Shown here piece by piece: positions 1 through 6,097 of a DNA stretch of 6,097 nt; positions within the stretch are counted from its first letter, which is position 1; each line of letters opens with the position of its first letter. The stretch covers positions 1-6,097 of the forward strand of contig JBAROV010000215.1 in the NCBI GenBank assembly GCA_049642465.1. Reading direction: 5' to 3'. The position numbers and the translations under genes are program-made. Below the pieces are notes generated by a model, which was given only the letters and a program-made list of their open reading frames with translations, had not been told where the DNA came from and made no database searches. Origin of the DNA: CAWDPQ01 sp049642465. GTDB taxonomy: Bacteria; Acidobacteriota; Vicinamibacteria; Vicinamibacterales; 2-12-FULL-66-21.

Positions 1-200
1 GGTGAGTAAGGCACCCTGACGGCGTACGAACCGCGCTCAGGCGACTGGACAAGTCAGGGGGGAAAGGTTTTGAAAAGCTAGGGTCCCTTCCTTCTGAAAA
101 CCGACAGCTGTCTGAAGCTTGGATAGCCTGCACGGCCAGGCGATCCGGCCGGTGTGGCCGTTCGTTCGTCACAAGTTGAGGCATCAGCCGCGATGCTGCG

Positions 201-728
201 ATGAGACCTCTCAAGCCCCCAGAATGGTTGGATACCACTGATTCTTGGTACTACTCGCACATTCAACGACCCTCAGCCTACGTCGTCACCGTTCGGCGCA
301 TCGCTGCCGATCAAGAAGTGACCGACGAGAGACCAGGAACACCCATTCTGCGTTTGCACCCACGGTTCGGCAGCACACGAGTTTTCGACGCTGCCGGGGG
401 CGAGCAGGGGGTGATCCGTTCGGAAGGCATCGTGCGAGGTCGGTGCTTTGTGATGCGCCGAAATGCCACGGTGGTCTGGGTATCAACAGTTCGGTCCTTT
501 GTTCGCAAGCGTCACCGGCTGCGGAACGCTGATGGCGAGGTATGGACGTTCGATACGCCTTTTTTCTGGTGGCAGCATTTGACCGGCATCGTTAGCGGTC
601 AGGAAGGTTTGATCGGCCGTGTCGGCCCGACGAAGAGACACTGGGGTCTCGCGGTTGAACCGGGACGGGATACGTTCGAGCTGCTCAGCGCGGTTGCATT
701 CATGCATTGGAAGTGGACGCGCTGGTAG
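201..728 (+). CDS. Trp-rich hypothetical protein, possible LURP-one/tubby-like fold
   Basis: This ORF encodes 175 residues. The start is the first ATG after an in-frame TGA at 177-179; no strong Shine-Dalgarno sequence precedes it, so the start is uncertain. The product has no signal peptide or clear membrane segment and carries ten Trp residues (W9, W17, W93, W115, W123, W124, W148, W170, W172, W175). From about residue 48 it reads as alternating short beta strands and turns: LRLHPRF, VFDAAGGEQG, a basic stretch near 96-108, RNADGEVW, then GLAVEPGRD and a hydrophobic last helix (ELLSAVAFMHW). Repeated 'D-x-x-G' turns followed by one closing hydrophobic helix are what the phospholipid scramblase/LURP-one/tubby C-terminal fold looks like. 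This is a shape-based inference, not a recognised family signature. The function is unknown. It converges on the degraded beta-helix gene on the other strand, ending about 10 bases from it. Confidence 0.6.
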   Translation: MRPLKPPEWLDTTDSWYYSHIQRPSAYVVTVRRIAADQEVTDERPGTPILRLHPRFGSTRVFDAAGGEQGVIRSEGIVRGRCFVMRRNATVVWVSTVRSFVRKRHRLRNADGEVWTFDTPFFWWQHLTGIVSGQEGLIGRVGPTKRHWGLAVEPGRDTFELLSAVAFMHWKWTRW

Positions 729-737
729 CGGGCGTCG

Positions 738-1255
738 CCTCAAGATGTGCATGTTCTGCGGCGGGTTGGGCGGCGTGCGGCCGGCGTATTCGTCCGCCCC
801 AATATCCGTAGCACCAACGGGGCGCCCCTGGCCGTTCCAATCCCTTCCCGCGTTCGGTATCAGCGTCGCGATCCGGTCGAGAAGAACCTGCGCGCGATCA
901 GGCCCAGCGCGATTTCCCGCTGACAATCAATGAAGGTGTTGCCGTCCACGATGGTGCCGGTAGATGCATTCCACATGAGGATCGCCGGGTCCGCCAGCTG
1001 GCCTGGCGGAGCACGGACGTTGCGAAAGAGGTTGTGCCTGATGATCCAGTTGTCGCTCGTGTGCACGTCAACGCCGTTGGTGTAGTCGTCCCGACTTGTC
1101 GTGTCGTATTCGATCACCGAGTACTCGACGATACCGTTGTCCACACCGCCGCCGGCCCCGTCTGGGTTCGCCTTGATGAACTGCGCGCGCTCGAGGAGGA
1201 AACATCAGCGCCGCCAAGGCGCGTCCGAGCGAATCGTGAGATGTGGCGGTAGCAT
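738..1255 (-). pseudogene. Remnant of a right-handed parallel beta-helix (PbH1) protein gene
   Basis: Read on the minus strand, the frame beginning at 1255 gives HLTIRSDAPWR, hits an in-frame TGA (1205-1207), then resumes as FLLERAQFIKANPDG and runs to about 860. That stretch contains beta-helix rungs: GIVEYSVIEYD, NGVDVHTSDNWIIRHNLF, and a rung ending DGNTFIDCQREIALGL. A second minus-strand frame then supplies the tail: LLDRIATLI, DWNGQGRPVG, DIGADEY (about 786-806) and PPNPPQNMHILR. In intact relatives, the 'CQREIAL' rung and the 'DWDGQxRP...DIGADEY' tail are separated by many further rungs. Here they are almost adjacent in different frames, so an internal deletion is likely around 870-900. 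The 5' part, including any signal peptide, is also missing. Such proteins are usually secreted polysaccharide-binding or polysaccharide-cleaving proteins, but nothing here identifies a substrate. The gene is inactive as it stands. Confidence 0.8.
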
Positions 1256-2737
1256 TCAGGGAACCTCGCTGCGGCGGCGCATCCTCCGCTCATCGATATC
1301 CAATTCGCACACGTCGGTGAGCCCGTAGCGATCGATCCAGCCCGCGACCGCATGCTCGTACCCGGGTTCCGGCGGGTTGCCGAGTTGCCAGCCTTCCGGA
1401 GCCCAGGCGCTGTAGCCGTTCAGCGTCGGAATCCCAAGCCTGAACGACACGAATAACGAATCGACGCCGTACTGCGACCACATGTGATCCGAGCGGGACA
1501 TGTACTCGCTCGAGGCCCCCTTGATGTAGAAACTCCTGCAGGACGGATCGATAGCGATTGGGGCTGCCACCCAGCGGTCGAACACCGCAACGGGGCGTCC
1601 ATAGCGGAACCTGTCCGGCGCGCGATCGGTTACGATGAACAGAGCCGCGAGGAGCGTGACGGCGGTGCGGAGCGCGGCGCCCGGGGGAAAACTTGCCACC
1701 ACCGCTGCCGCGGCCAACGCCACAGCAAGCTCGTAAACGTAGATGATGCGCTTCGGATCCCGGATGACGCCGAACCCGGGAAGCGGCTCGATGAAAAGCC
1801 TCCAGACCGAGATCTCTCCGAAGCGAAGCGGGATGAACAGAGCGACGAGCGACAGGGCCAGGAACCACATCCAGTAGATTCGAGCCTTTCTTCCCCCGAC
1901 GCGTGGAATCCACAGGAGCACGCCCACAATCAGCACGAACATGAACGGACGCTGCGTCTCGTAGGGAGCGAGGTCGCCAAGCATTTCCAGCGGACCGGCC
2001 CAACTCCCAGGGTCGCGGGTTAGGAGCTGTGCCAGGAGCTGTTCCTCAGGAAAGGCGCGATGCTCGACGTACGCGCTCGTGTAAGTCCAGAGGAAAACGA
2101 CAACGCCGACCGCGCCGCCGATCGTCAGGGCGATCCACCACGAGTTCGGCTTGGGCAGTCGAGGCGACGCGAGAACTTTTCTGTTCAGATAGACAAATGC
2201 GATCAGCAATCCCACGGCGATCGCCGCCGGACGAGTCGCATCGTGAGACCGAAATTTGATGGTGCGCAGAACGATCTCACCGCCGCCGAAATTCCAGACA
2301 GACCAGGCCCAGGTCGAGGCACCCGCAGCAGCGACGAGCGTCGCCTTCGATGCGAACGTCTGCGCCTGCCAGAACCCGCGAATCGCCTCATATGTCCGGG
2401 CGACTGTCCGGGCGACGCCCCCTTCCACGAAGGCAGCCGCTATCGTGAACCCCCCGACGAAGAGCGCCGCCAAGTGTGCCGTGTAGAAATCCTGAACGTA
2501 CATCAAGGACGAGAGGAATCCCCCGAACGCGGCAAGGCCAATCCTCGGGACGCTTTGGGTGCTTCGCACGGATACGAGCAGCAGGAGCAGGATCGGCGGA
2601 ATGAGGAACACCGACGCGCGCTGCGTCCATGCGCTCAGCGGCTCGTTGATCACGTTTCGTGAGGTAAAGAAAAGCGCAGCGAGGATCAGCGACTCGCCAA
2701 GTGTGAGACCAAGCTTTCGAAACAGCACATACAGGCC
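1256..2737 (-). pseudogene. 5'-truncated GT-C/YfhO-like polytopic membrane protein
   Basis: The minus-strand frame from about 2737 to the TGA at 1256-1258 gives 493 uninterrupted residues. It begins in the middle of a protein (GLYVLFRKLGLTLGESLILAALFF), a pattern typical of the third or fourth membrane segment in GT-C glycosyltransferase-like proteins. About ten hydrophobic segments follow, for example VFLIPPILLLLLVSV, WWIALTIGGAVGVVVFLW and IYWMWFLALSLVALFI. Next come the family-like loop PGFGVIRDPKRIIYVYE and a non-membrane C-terminal domain containing IDPSCRSFYI, PTLNGYSAWAPEGW and DVCELDID. Full-length relatives have an N-terminal part with the acidic catalytic loop, which is absent here. 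The open frame continues upstream to 2959, but those 74 residues are the reverse complement of the permease gene and are not real. Lipid-linked sugar transfer at the inner membrane would be the usual role. This copy has no native start and is probably dead, although the lack of stops suggests a recent break. Confidence 0.75.
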
Positions 2738-2738
2738 G

Positions 2739-3026
2739 CAAGAGATCGGCATCCGCATGGCGCTTGGTGCGTCCGCGCGACACGTGCAGGGGCGGATTGT
2801 CATGCAGACGCTGTCGCTCGCCGCGGTCGGCATGGTGCTGGGCACGATCGTGTCGTGGCTGGCGGTGCGCAGCGCCGACAGCCTGCTGTTTGGCGTGACT
2901 CCGCGCGATCCCGCCACGTTCGCGGGGATGCTGGTCGTGCTAACGTCGGTGGCGCTCATCGCCGGCTACGTGCCCGCGCGGCGGGCGTCACGCGTCGACC
3001 CGATGGTGGCGCTCCGGACCGAGTAG
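2739..3026 (+). pseudogene. C-terminal fragment of ADOP/MacB-like ABC transporter permease
   Basis: Only the last 95 codons remain. They start at QEIGIRMALGAS, the conserved 'REIGIRMALGA' coupling motif of MacB/FtsX-type permeases. Next come a membrane segment (LSLAAVGMVLGTIVSWLAV), the loop RSADSLLFGVTPRDPATF, a last membrane segment (MLVVLTSVALIAGYVPA) and the standard ending ARRASRVDPMVALRTE before a TAG. The wording matches the acidobacterial duplicated orphan permease (ADOP) group, whose full members are about 800 residues with two permease repeats. Everything upstream of the coupling motif is missing and is replaced abruptly by minus-strand membrane-protein DNA. The open frame extends upstream to 2559, but residues from that part are antisense of the membrane protein. 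The fragment has no start signal of its own and is non-functional. Confidence 0.88.
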
Positions 3027-3040
3027 ACGGCCGCAGGCGC

Positions 3041-3153
3041 GCACGTGCCACGTGCAATGTGCCACGTGCAACGTGCCAGACGTGCAACGTGCCACGGGCA
3101 ATGTGCCAGACGTGCAACGTGCCACGGGCAATGTGCCAGACGTGCAACGTGCC
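3041..3153. repeat. 30-bp tandem repeat array with CACGTG-rich start
   Basis: Units at 3081-3110 and 3111-3140 are identical (CGTGCAACGT GCCACGGGCA plus ATGTGCCAGA). The preceding 30 bases (3051-3080) differ at three positions, and 3141-3153 is a partial fourth copy. Upstream, 3041-3068 contains three CACGTG palindromes (3042, 3049, 3063). Inside each unit a shorter word (ACGTGC followed by AA or CA) recurs, so the array seems to have grown by slippage of a short word. It begins 15 bases after the permease stop codon and ends about 85 bases before transposase homology starts. No spacers separate the units, so it is not a CRISPR array. Confidence 0.93.
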
Positions 3154-3236
3154 GCACGGGCGCCATCCTCTATATAGCTGAGCTCCATTGCCGCGCCGGC
3201 GTGACGCCAGGACGACTGGCGTGAGGGGATCGCGCC

Positions 3237-3904
3237 GCCTGCGTCCACTTCGGCGGTGTGCCCGCCACGATTCTGGGTGACAATGCGCGCGCCCTGGTGC
3301 TCGGGCGCGATCGCGTCACGGGCACGGTGCAGTTCCACCCCGCGTATCTGGCGTTTTGTCGTGATTGGGGTGTGCAGCCCCGCGCGTGTCCTCCCTACCG
3401 GGCGCGCACGAAAGGCAAAACCGAATCGGGCGTGAAGTACGTCAAGCGCAATGCGCTGGCGGGCCTCACCTTCGAGTCCTTCAATGCGCTCGAGCAGCAC
3501 TTGGCGGCGTGGATGCTCGACGCCGATCGGCGCGTGCATGGCACGACGCACGAGGTGCCGCTGGATCGCTTCATTCGTGATGAGCAGGTGGCATTGCGGC
3601 CGTTGCCGGCGCGGTCGCTGCCGCGGCGCGAGCAGCGACTCCGCCGGCGCGTCGCGCACGATGCGTTTGTCGACGTCGAGACCGTGCGCTACAGCGTGCC
3701 CTATCAGCTGGTGCGCGAGCACGTCGAGGTCGCGATCGCCGACGACACGGTGCGCATCTTCCACGGCGCGACGCTCGTCGCGACACACCGCCGCGTCCGC
3801 GACCCTACGCGCGCGTGCTCGAGCCGGCCCATGTTGCGCGCCTCTGGCGCGTCACATCGACAGCCGCGGCCCACGCGGATAGAACCAGAGGGGGGTGTGC
3901 GCGT
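3237..3904 (+). pseudogene. istA: IS21-family transposase (IstA) fragment, truncated and frameshifted
   Basis: Homology starts near HFGGVPATILGDNA, the usual IstA stretch around the second Asp of the DDE catalytic triad (Asp codon 3279-3281). It continues through FHPAYLAFCRDWG and PPYRARTKGKTESGVKYVKRN, which carries the catalytic Glu (codon 3423-3425). The C-terminal beta domain (FVDVETVRYSVPYQLV, VRIFHGATLVATHRRVR) follows. An in-frame TGA at 3222-3224 and the absence of the N-terminal helix-turn-helix domain and first catalytic Asp show a large 5' loss: about 190 codons remain of roughly 500. Near 3801-3806 the frame breaks. Adding one base would give VREPYARVLEPAHVARLWR, the expected family ending, so a one-base deletion is likely. 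No istB ATPase gene follows. IS21 elements need both proteins to move, so this copy cannot transpose. Confidence 0.85.
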
Positions 3905-3990
3905 TTTTGAATTCCGGCGGACGCTGCACGGGGGTCCCAGGGACCGGATCCGGTCCGGTGGGCGCGGTGCGCTTTTGGAAATGATACCTT
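3896..3990. mobile_element. Possible IS21-type right-end remnant with palindrome
   Basis: Just after the transposase remnant, a TGCGCGTTTTTGAA word (3898-3911) is followed about 70 bases later by the similar TGCGCTTTTGGAA (3968-3980). IS21-type ends carry repeated short terminal words that bind the transposase, so the pair could be such repeats. Between them lies a perfect 16-bp palindrome, GGACCGGATCCGGTCC (3941-3956), overlapping a second dyad, GGTCCC-A-GGGACC (3933-3945). I cannot see a matching left end, because the 5' side of the element is lost. The assignment to the element is therefore an inference from position and pattern only. Confidence 0.3.
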
Positions 3991-4213
3991 ATCGGCAACG
4001 GCGCGGACGCCCTGCGAAGTTGAACACGATGGCGGCCACGGCGGAATTGTAGCCCTCCGGCTTGATTGGCATGCCTCATCGCGGGTGACGAGTTGCTGCA
4101 AGAGATCGGATCCGTGTGTGCGTTCCCCGCACACATCAAGCAAACCAAGATTTGCATCTACAAATTCATAACTGGTGCTAGGATTCGCCAACCCGATCTC
4201 CAAAGAGTCACGC

Positions 4214-5329
4214 ATGCCAATACTTAATGTGCGTCGCTTCTCTTGCATTCTGATTGTCGCAATTGCTCTCACTACAACAGCTCCCCATGTGGCGGAAGTG
4301 TGCGCACAGGGTTGTCCGCCGATTGGGGGTTCGGCTGGCGAAAGCACGCAAGGCTTCATCACGCGAATCGACAACGGATGTCAGGTACAGAATGACTTTT
4401 ATGTGAAGAAGGGGACGTCATTTCAGCTGGATGGCCGAGTCACCGCTTACGGCACGTGCCAGCTGCGTACCTTGAATTGTTCCCCAGCTCCTTGCCAATG
4501 CGTGACTTGGTCAACACAGCAACGGTTGATCAGCCACCTTGACATGAAGTTGTGGATTGACGGAGTTGAATCGCCCGGTACTATGCGAGTGTACGGACGT
4601 GATCCAGTGACGGGTTTTACTGCTTTCTACCACATCCTCGATTCGCGTGACACATCGACGTCTACCGGAGGCTACCTTTGGATCCCTACGGAGCTCGAAT
4701 ATGTGGTCAAGTACCAAGGTCAAACCAACGGAACAGCGTGCAACATTCAGCCCCTTGTAACTCCACTCGTTGAGATTGCGGTGCATGCACGCTGTGCGTT
4801 GCATCGGGGATCGGTTACGAACGGCACACTTGATGGTGGTGAGCCTCTGGGTCCAGGTCCGGGTTATTATCACTTTCTAGGAACCGACCCCCCCAACACG
4901 GACAATTGGGGAGGCTGCGAAACGATGATTGACCTTATCGAGTGGGTCGGCGAAGAATGGAGTGCGACAAATACGACGCGGATGGGCGTTGGGGATATCA
5001 GCAGAGAGGGTGGGGATGATTTCCCCCCGCATGACAGTCACCAAAACGGCCTTGATGTTGATGTTCGATACATGCGAAATGACGGCAATGAAATTCCCTT
5101 AAATGTTGCCCAAAACCCATCCGCGTACGATCAGTCAGAAACAATTGAACTGTTGAACATCTGGATGCTATCCGGTATGGTCGATCGAGTCTGGGTCGAT
5201 AAGGCGGCCGGTATTAATCCGTTGGATTTCCCGGGAATGACGGTGATCGTGGATGATACGGGCGAGCACGCCAATCACATTCACATTCGGCTCCGCGACC
5301 CTGACGGAGCAGATTCGAATAACTGTTGA
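4214..5329 (+). CDS. Secreted MepA/M74-like LAS-superfamily zinc peptidase
   Basis: The product has 371 residues. ATG 4214 is preferred over the in-frame GTG 4175 because it directly precedes a signal peptide: NVRR, a hydrophobic core at about 10-23, and probable cleavage after VCA (residue 31). The C-terminal half carries the full zinc and active-site pattern of penicillin-insensitive murein endopeptidase. HDSHQNGLDVD supplies H273, H276 and D283, matching E. coli MepA H110, H113 and D120. HANHIHIR supplies H352, H355 and H357, matching H206, H209 and H211. GYYHFLGT, the NWGGCETMIDLIEWV helix and GVGDISREGGDDFPPH also fit. By family, it would cut peptide cross-links in peptidoglycan or a related amide bond outside the cytoplasm. 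The roughly 170 residues between signal peptide and catalytic domain are unrecognised, beta-rich and Cys-rich. The mature protein has ten Cys, suggesting disulfides and an exported location. MepA itself is about 270 residues, so this is a longer, two-part member. It is probably co-transcribed with the next gene. Confidence 0.88.
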   Translation: MPILNVRRFSCILIVAIALTTTAPHVAEVCAQGCPPIGGSAGESTQGFITRIDNGCQVQNDFYVKKGTSFQLDGRVTAYGTCQLRTLNCSPAPCQCVTWSTQQRLISHLDMKLWIDGVESPGTMRVYGRDPVTGFTAFYHILDSRDTSTSTGGYLWIPTELEYVVKYQGQTNGTACNIQPLVTPLVEIAVHARCALHRGSVTNGTLDGGEPLGPGPGYYHFLGTDPPNTDNWGGCETMIDLIEWVGEEWSATNTTRMGVGDISREGGDDFPPHDSHQNGLDVDVRYMRNDGNEIPLNVAQNPSAYDQSETIELLNIWMLSGMVDRVWVDKAAGINPLDFPGMTVIVDDTGEHANHIHIRLRDPDGADSNNC

Positions 5330-5332
5330 GCG

Positions 5333-5339
5333 AAGAGGA
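5333..5339 (+). promoter_or_regulatory. Ribosome binding site for the beta-propeller gene
   Basis: AAGAGGA lies in the 13-base gap after the peptidase stop codon, four to five bases before ATG 5343. It fixes that ATG as the start and supports translation from a transcript shared with the peptidase gene. Confidence 0.7.
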
Positions 5340-5342
5340 ATC

Positions 5343-6097
5343 ATGAAAAGTCGGCTTGTAGTCAGTCTTATTGGTGTGTCTCTGGCCGCCAGTGTTCAAG
5401 CAACACAACGTCCGTACTACTTCTACGCTGTGGATCCAGGCAGCGGACGAATCTTCGCGGCTGGAGGGTCGACAGCAGAGTCGAGAAATGCCTTAGTTAG
5501 CCTCAGTCCGGGAGGCTCTCTGCAATCAATCGTATTCAAGGCGGAAGGGGAGTTGATTGCGCTAGCCCTCGACCGAACTCTGTCGAGGCTCGCCGTATTA
5601 GAGCGCGTTATTGAACTACCGGCAAAAACTGCACAGCCGAACTTTCGTGAGGGCAAGCGAGACGGGTTCGAGCGTAGTACACTGCATGTCTTGAATTTTG
5701 ACGGTTCCAAAGTACTAAGTGTGCCGAACGTTCGGAATTTCGCGTGGCGCCCTGACGGTACTCAGTTGGCGGTCGCGCTGGGAAATTATCAGGGCCACGA
5801 CAGGGATCCTACGATTACCGAGGTGCGGATTGTGGGAATAGATGGAACGCGTCGCACGATCGCGCCTGCCGGATTATATCTGACCTGGGCGAATTTCGAC
5901 GATTCAATCTATATTTGGGACACAGCCACTGCGGGAAAGCCGACGGTCAACCGGTATGACCCCGCCGCGAACCGGCTCGAACCTACGCAGTATCACTCGG
6001 TGTACTTTTCACGCTCGGGCGCTTATTACTATAAGCCCGAAGGTGTTGCTGGCCGCCCTGGTCTCTATAGGCGGAATACGAATGCAGACTTGACATC
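5343..6097 (+). CDS. Secreted beta-propeller-like protein, 3' end outside the window
   Basis: The frame from ATG 5343 is open for 251 codons to the window edge, so it is partial. Residues 1-20 form a signal peptide (MKSRLVVSLIGVSLAASVQA, cleavage before TQRP). The mature part reads as successive four-strand blades: YYFYAVDPGSGRIFAAG; ALVSLSPGGSLQSIVF then LIALALDRTLSRLAVLE; TLHVLNFDGSKVLSV then FAWRPDGTQLAVALG (the classical PD40/TolB-like 'W-PDG-LAv' motif at 133-147); VRIVGIDGTRRTI; and LYLTWANFDDSIYIWD. This indicates a TolB/WD40-like propeller, usually a binding or scaffolding module rather than an enzyme. The start lies 13 bases after the peptidase stop with a good ribosome binding site, so the two are likely one operon and may act together in the periplasm or outside the cell. 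The ligand is unknown. Codon use is less GC-biased than in the genes before 4060, as in the peptidase gene. Confidence 0.82.
   Translation, partial: MKSRLVVSLIGVSLAASVQATQRPYYFYAVDPGSGRIFAAGGSTAESRNALVSLSPGGSLQSIVFKAEGELIALALDRTLSRLAVLERVIELPAKTAQPNFREGKRDGFERSTLHVLNFDGSKVLSVPNVRNFAWRPDGTQLAVALGNYQGHDRDPTITEVRIVGIDGTRRTIAPAGLYLTWANFDDSIYIWDTATAGKPTVNRYDPAANRLEPTQYHSVYFSRSGAYYYKPEGVAGRPGLYRRNTNADLT

Noticed and set aside
146..160. Short hairpin CGGCC-GGTGT-GGCCG as a terminator
   Set aside because: The stem is five pairs and no T-run follows. Such dyads are common in high-GC DNA.
1290..2003. 237-codon minus-strand ORF, rich in Arg, Gly and Ser
   Set aside because: It overlaps the membrane-protein frame in another phase and has the low-complexity look of a high-GC shadow ORF.
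2559..2738. Upstream part of the plus-strand ORF ending at 3026
   Set aside because: It is antisense to the membrane protein. Permease homology only begins at QEIGIRM (2739).
2738..2959. N-terminal 74 codons of the long minus-strand ORF 1256-2959
   Set aside because: They are the reverse complement of the permease C-terminus and have no membrane-protein character. The true homology of that ORF starts at about 2737.
3041..3153. CRISPR array
   Set aside because: Units abut directly with no variable spacers, and there are no cas genes in the window.
3989..4072. 27-codon minus-strand ORF starting MPIKPEGYNSA, like the start of PhnB/VOC proteins
   Set aside because: Only about eleven residues resemble the family and the rest diverges before a stop, so it could be a gene stub or chance.
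4152..4184. Promoter for the peptidase operon (TTGCAT and TAGGAT)
   Set aside because: The gap between the two hexamers is 21 bases, too long for a normal sigma-70 promoter. No better pair was seen.
4175..4213. GTG start adding 13 codons to the peptidase
   Set aside because: It would bury the signal peptide behind an extra N-terminal stretch. ATG 4214 gives a standard secretion signal.
5423..5710. 95-codon minus-strand ORF
   Set aside because: It lies antisense inside the beta-propeller gene, which has a signal peptide, ribosome binding site and propeller motifs.

Overview
The window looks like high-GC bacterial chromosome, most likely from an Acidobacteriota-type soil bacterium. The main clue is the C-terminal piece of a MacB/FtsX-like permease at 2739-3026, which closely resembles the 'ADOP' orphan permeases abundant in that phylum. 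This taxonomic call is an inference; there is no rRNA or marker gene in the window.

Layout. Positions 1-200 hold no convincing gene. A small Trp-rich ORF (201-728, +) is probably real and may have a LURP-one/tubby-like fold. Positions 738-3026 are gene wreckage. It contains a right-handed beta-helix protein gene (minus strand, about 738-1255) with an in-frame stop and an internal deletion/frameshift. It also contains the C-terminal 493 codons of a polytopic GT-C/YfhO-like membrane protein (minus strand, 1256-2737) and the last 95 codons of the permease (plus strand, 2739-3026). The last two are joined back to back at their missing 5' ends at a single sharp breakpoint near 2738. Positions 3041-3153 carry a 30-bp tandem repeat. 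Positions 3237-3904 are a 5'-truncated, frameshifted IS21-type (IstA) transposase with no istB after it. Possible remnants of the element's end, including a 16-bp perfect palindrome, lie at about 3896-3990.

From about 4060 onward the DNA changes character: it is visibly less GC-rich and the genes are intact. A secreted MepA/M74-like (LAS superfamily) zinc peptidase with a Cys-rich N-terminal region (4214-5329) is followed after 13 bases by a secreted beta-propeller-like protein that runs off the window (5343-6097). Close spacing and a good ribosome binding site suggest that these two form an operon acting outside the cytoplasm.

No complete new system is evident. The most interesting biology is the peptidase/propeller pair. 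The most interesting structural observation is the series of breakpoints just upstream, which reads as a deletion- and transposition-prone graveyard. Long ORFs that run across the breakpoints (notably the 567-codon minus-strand ORF at 1256-2959) are chimeric and should not be annotated at full length.
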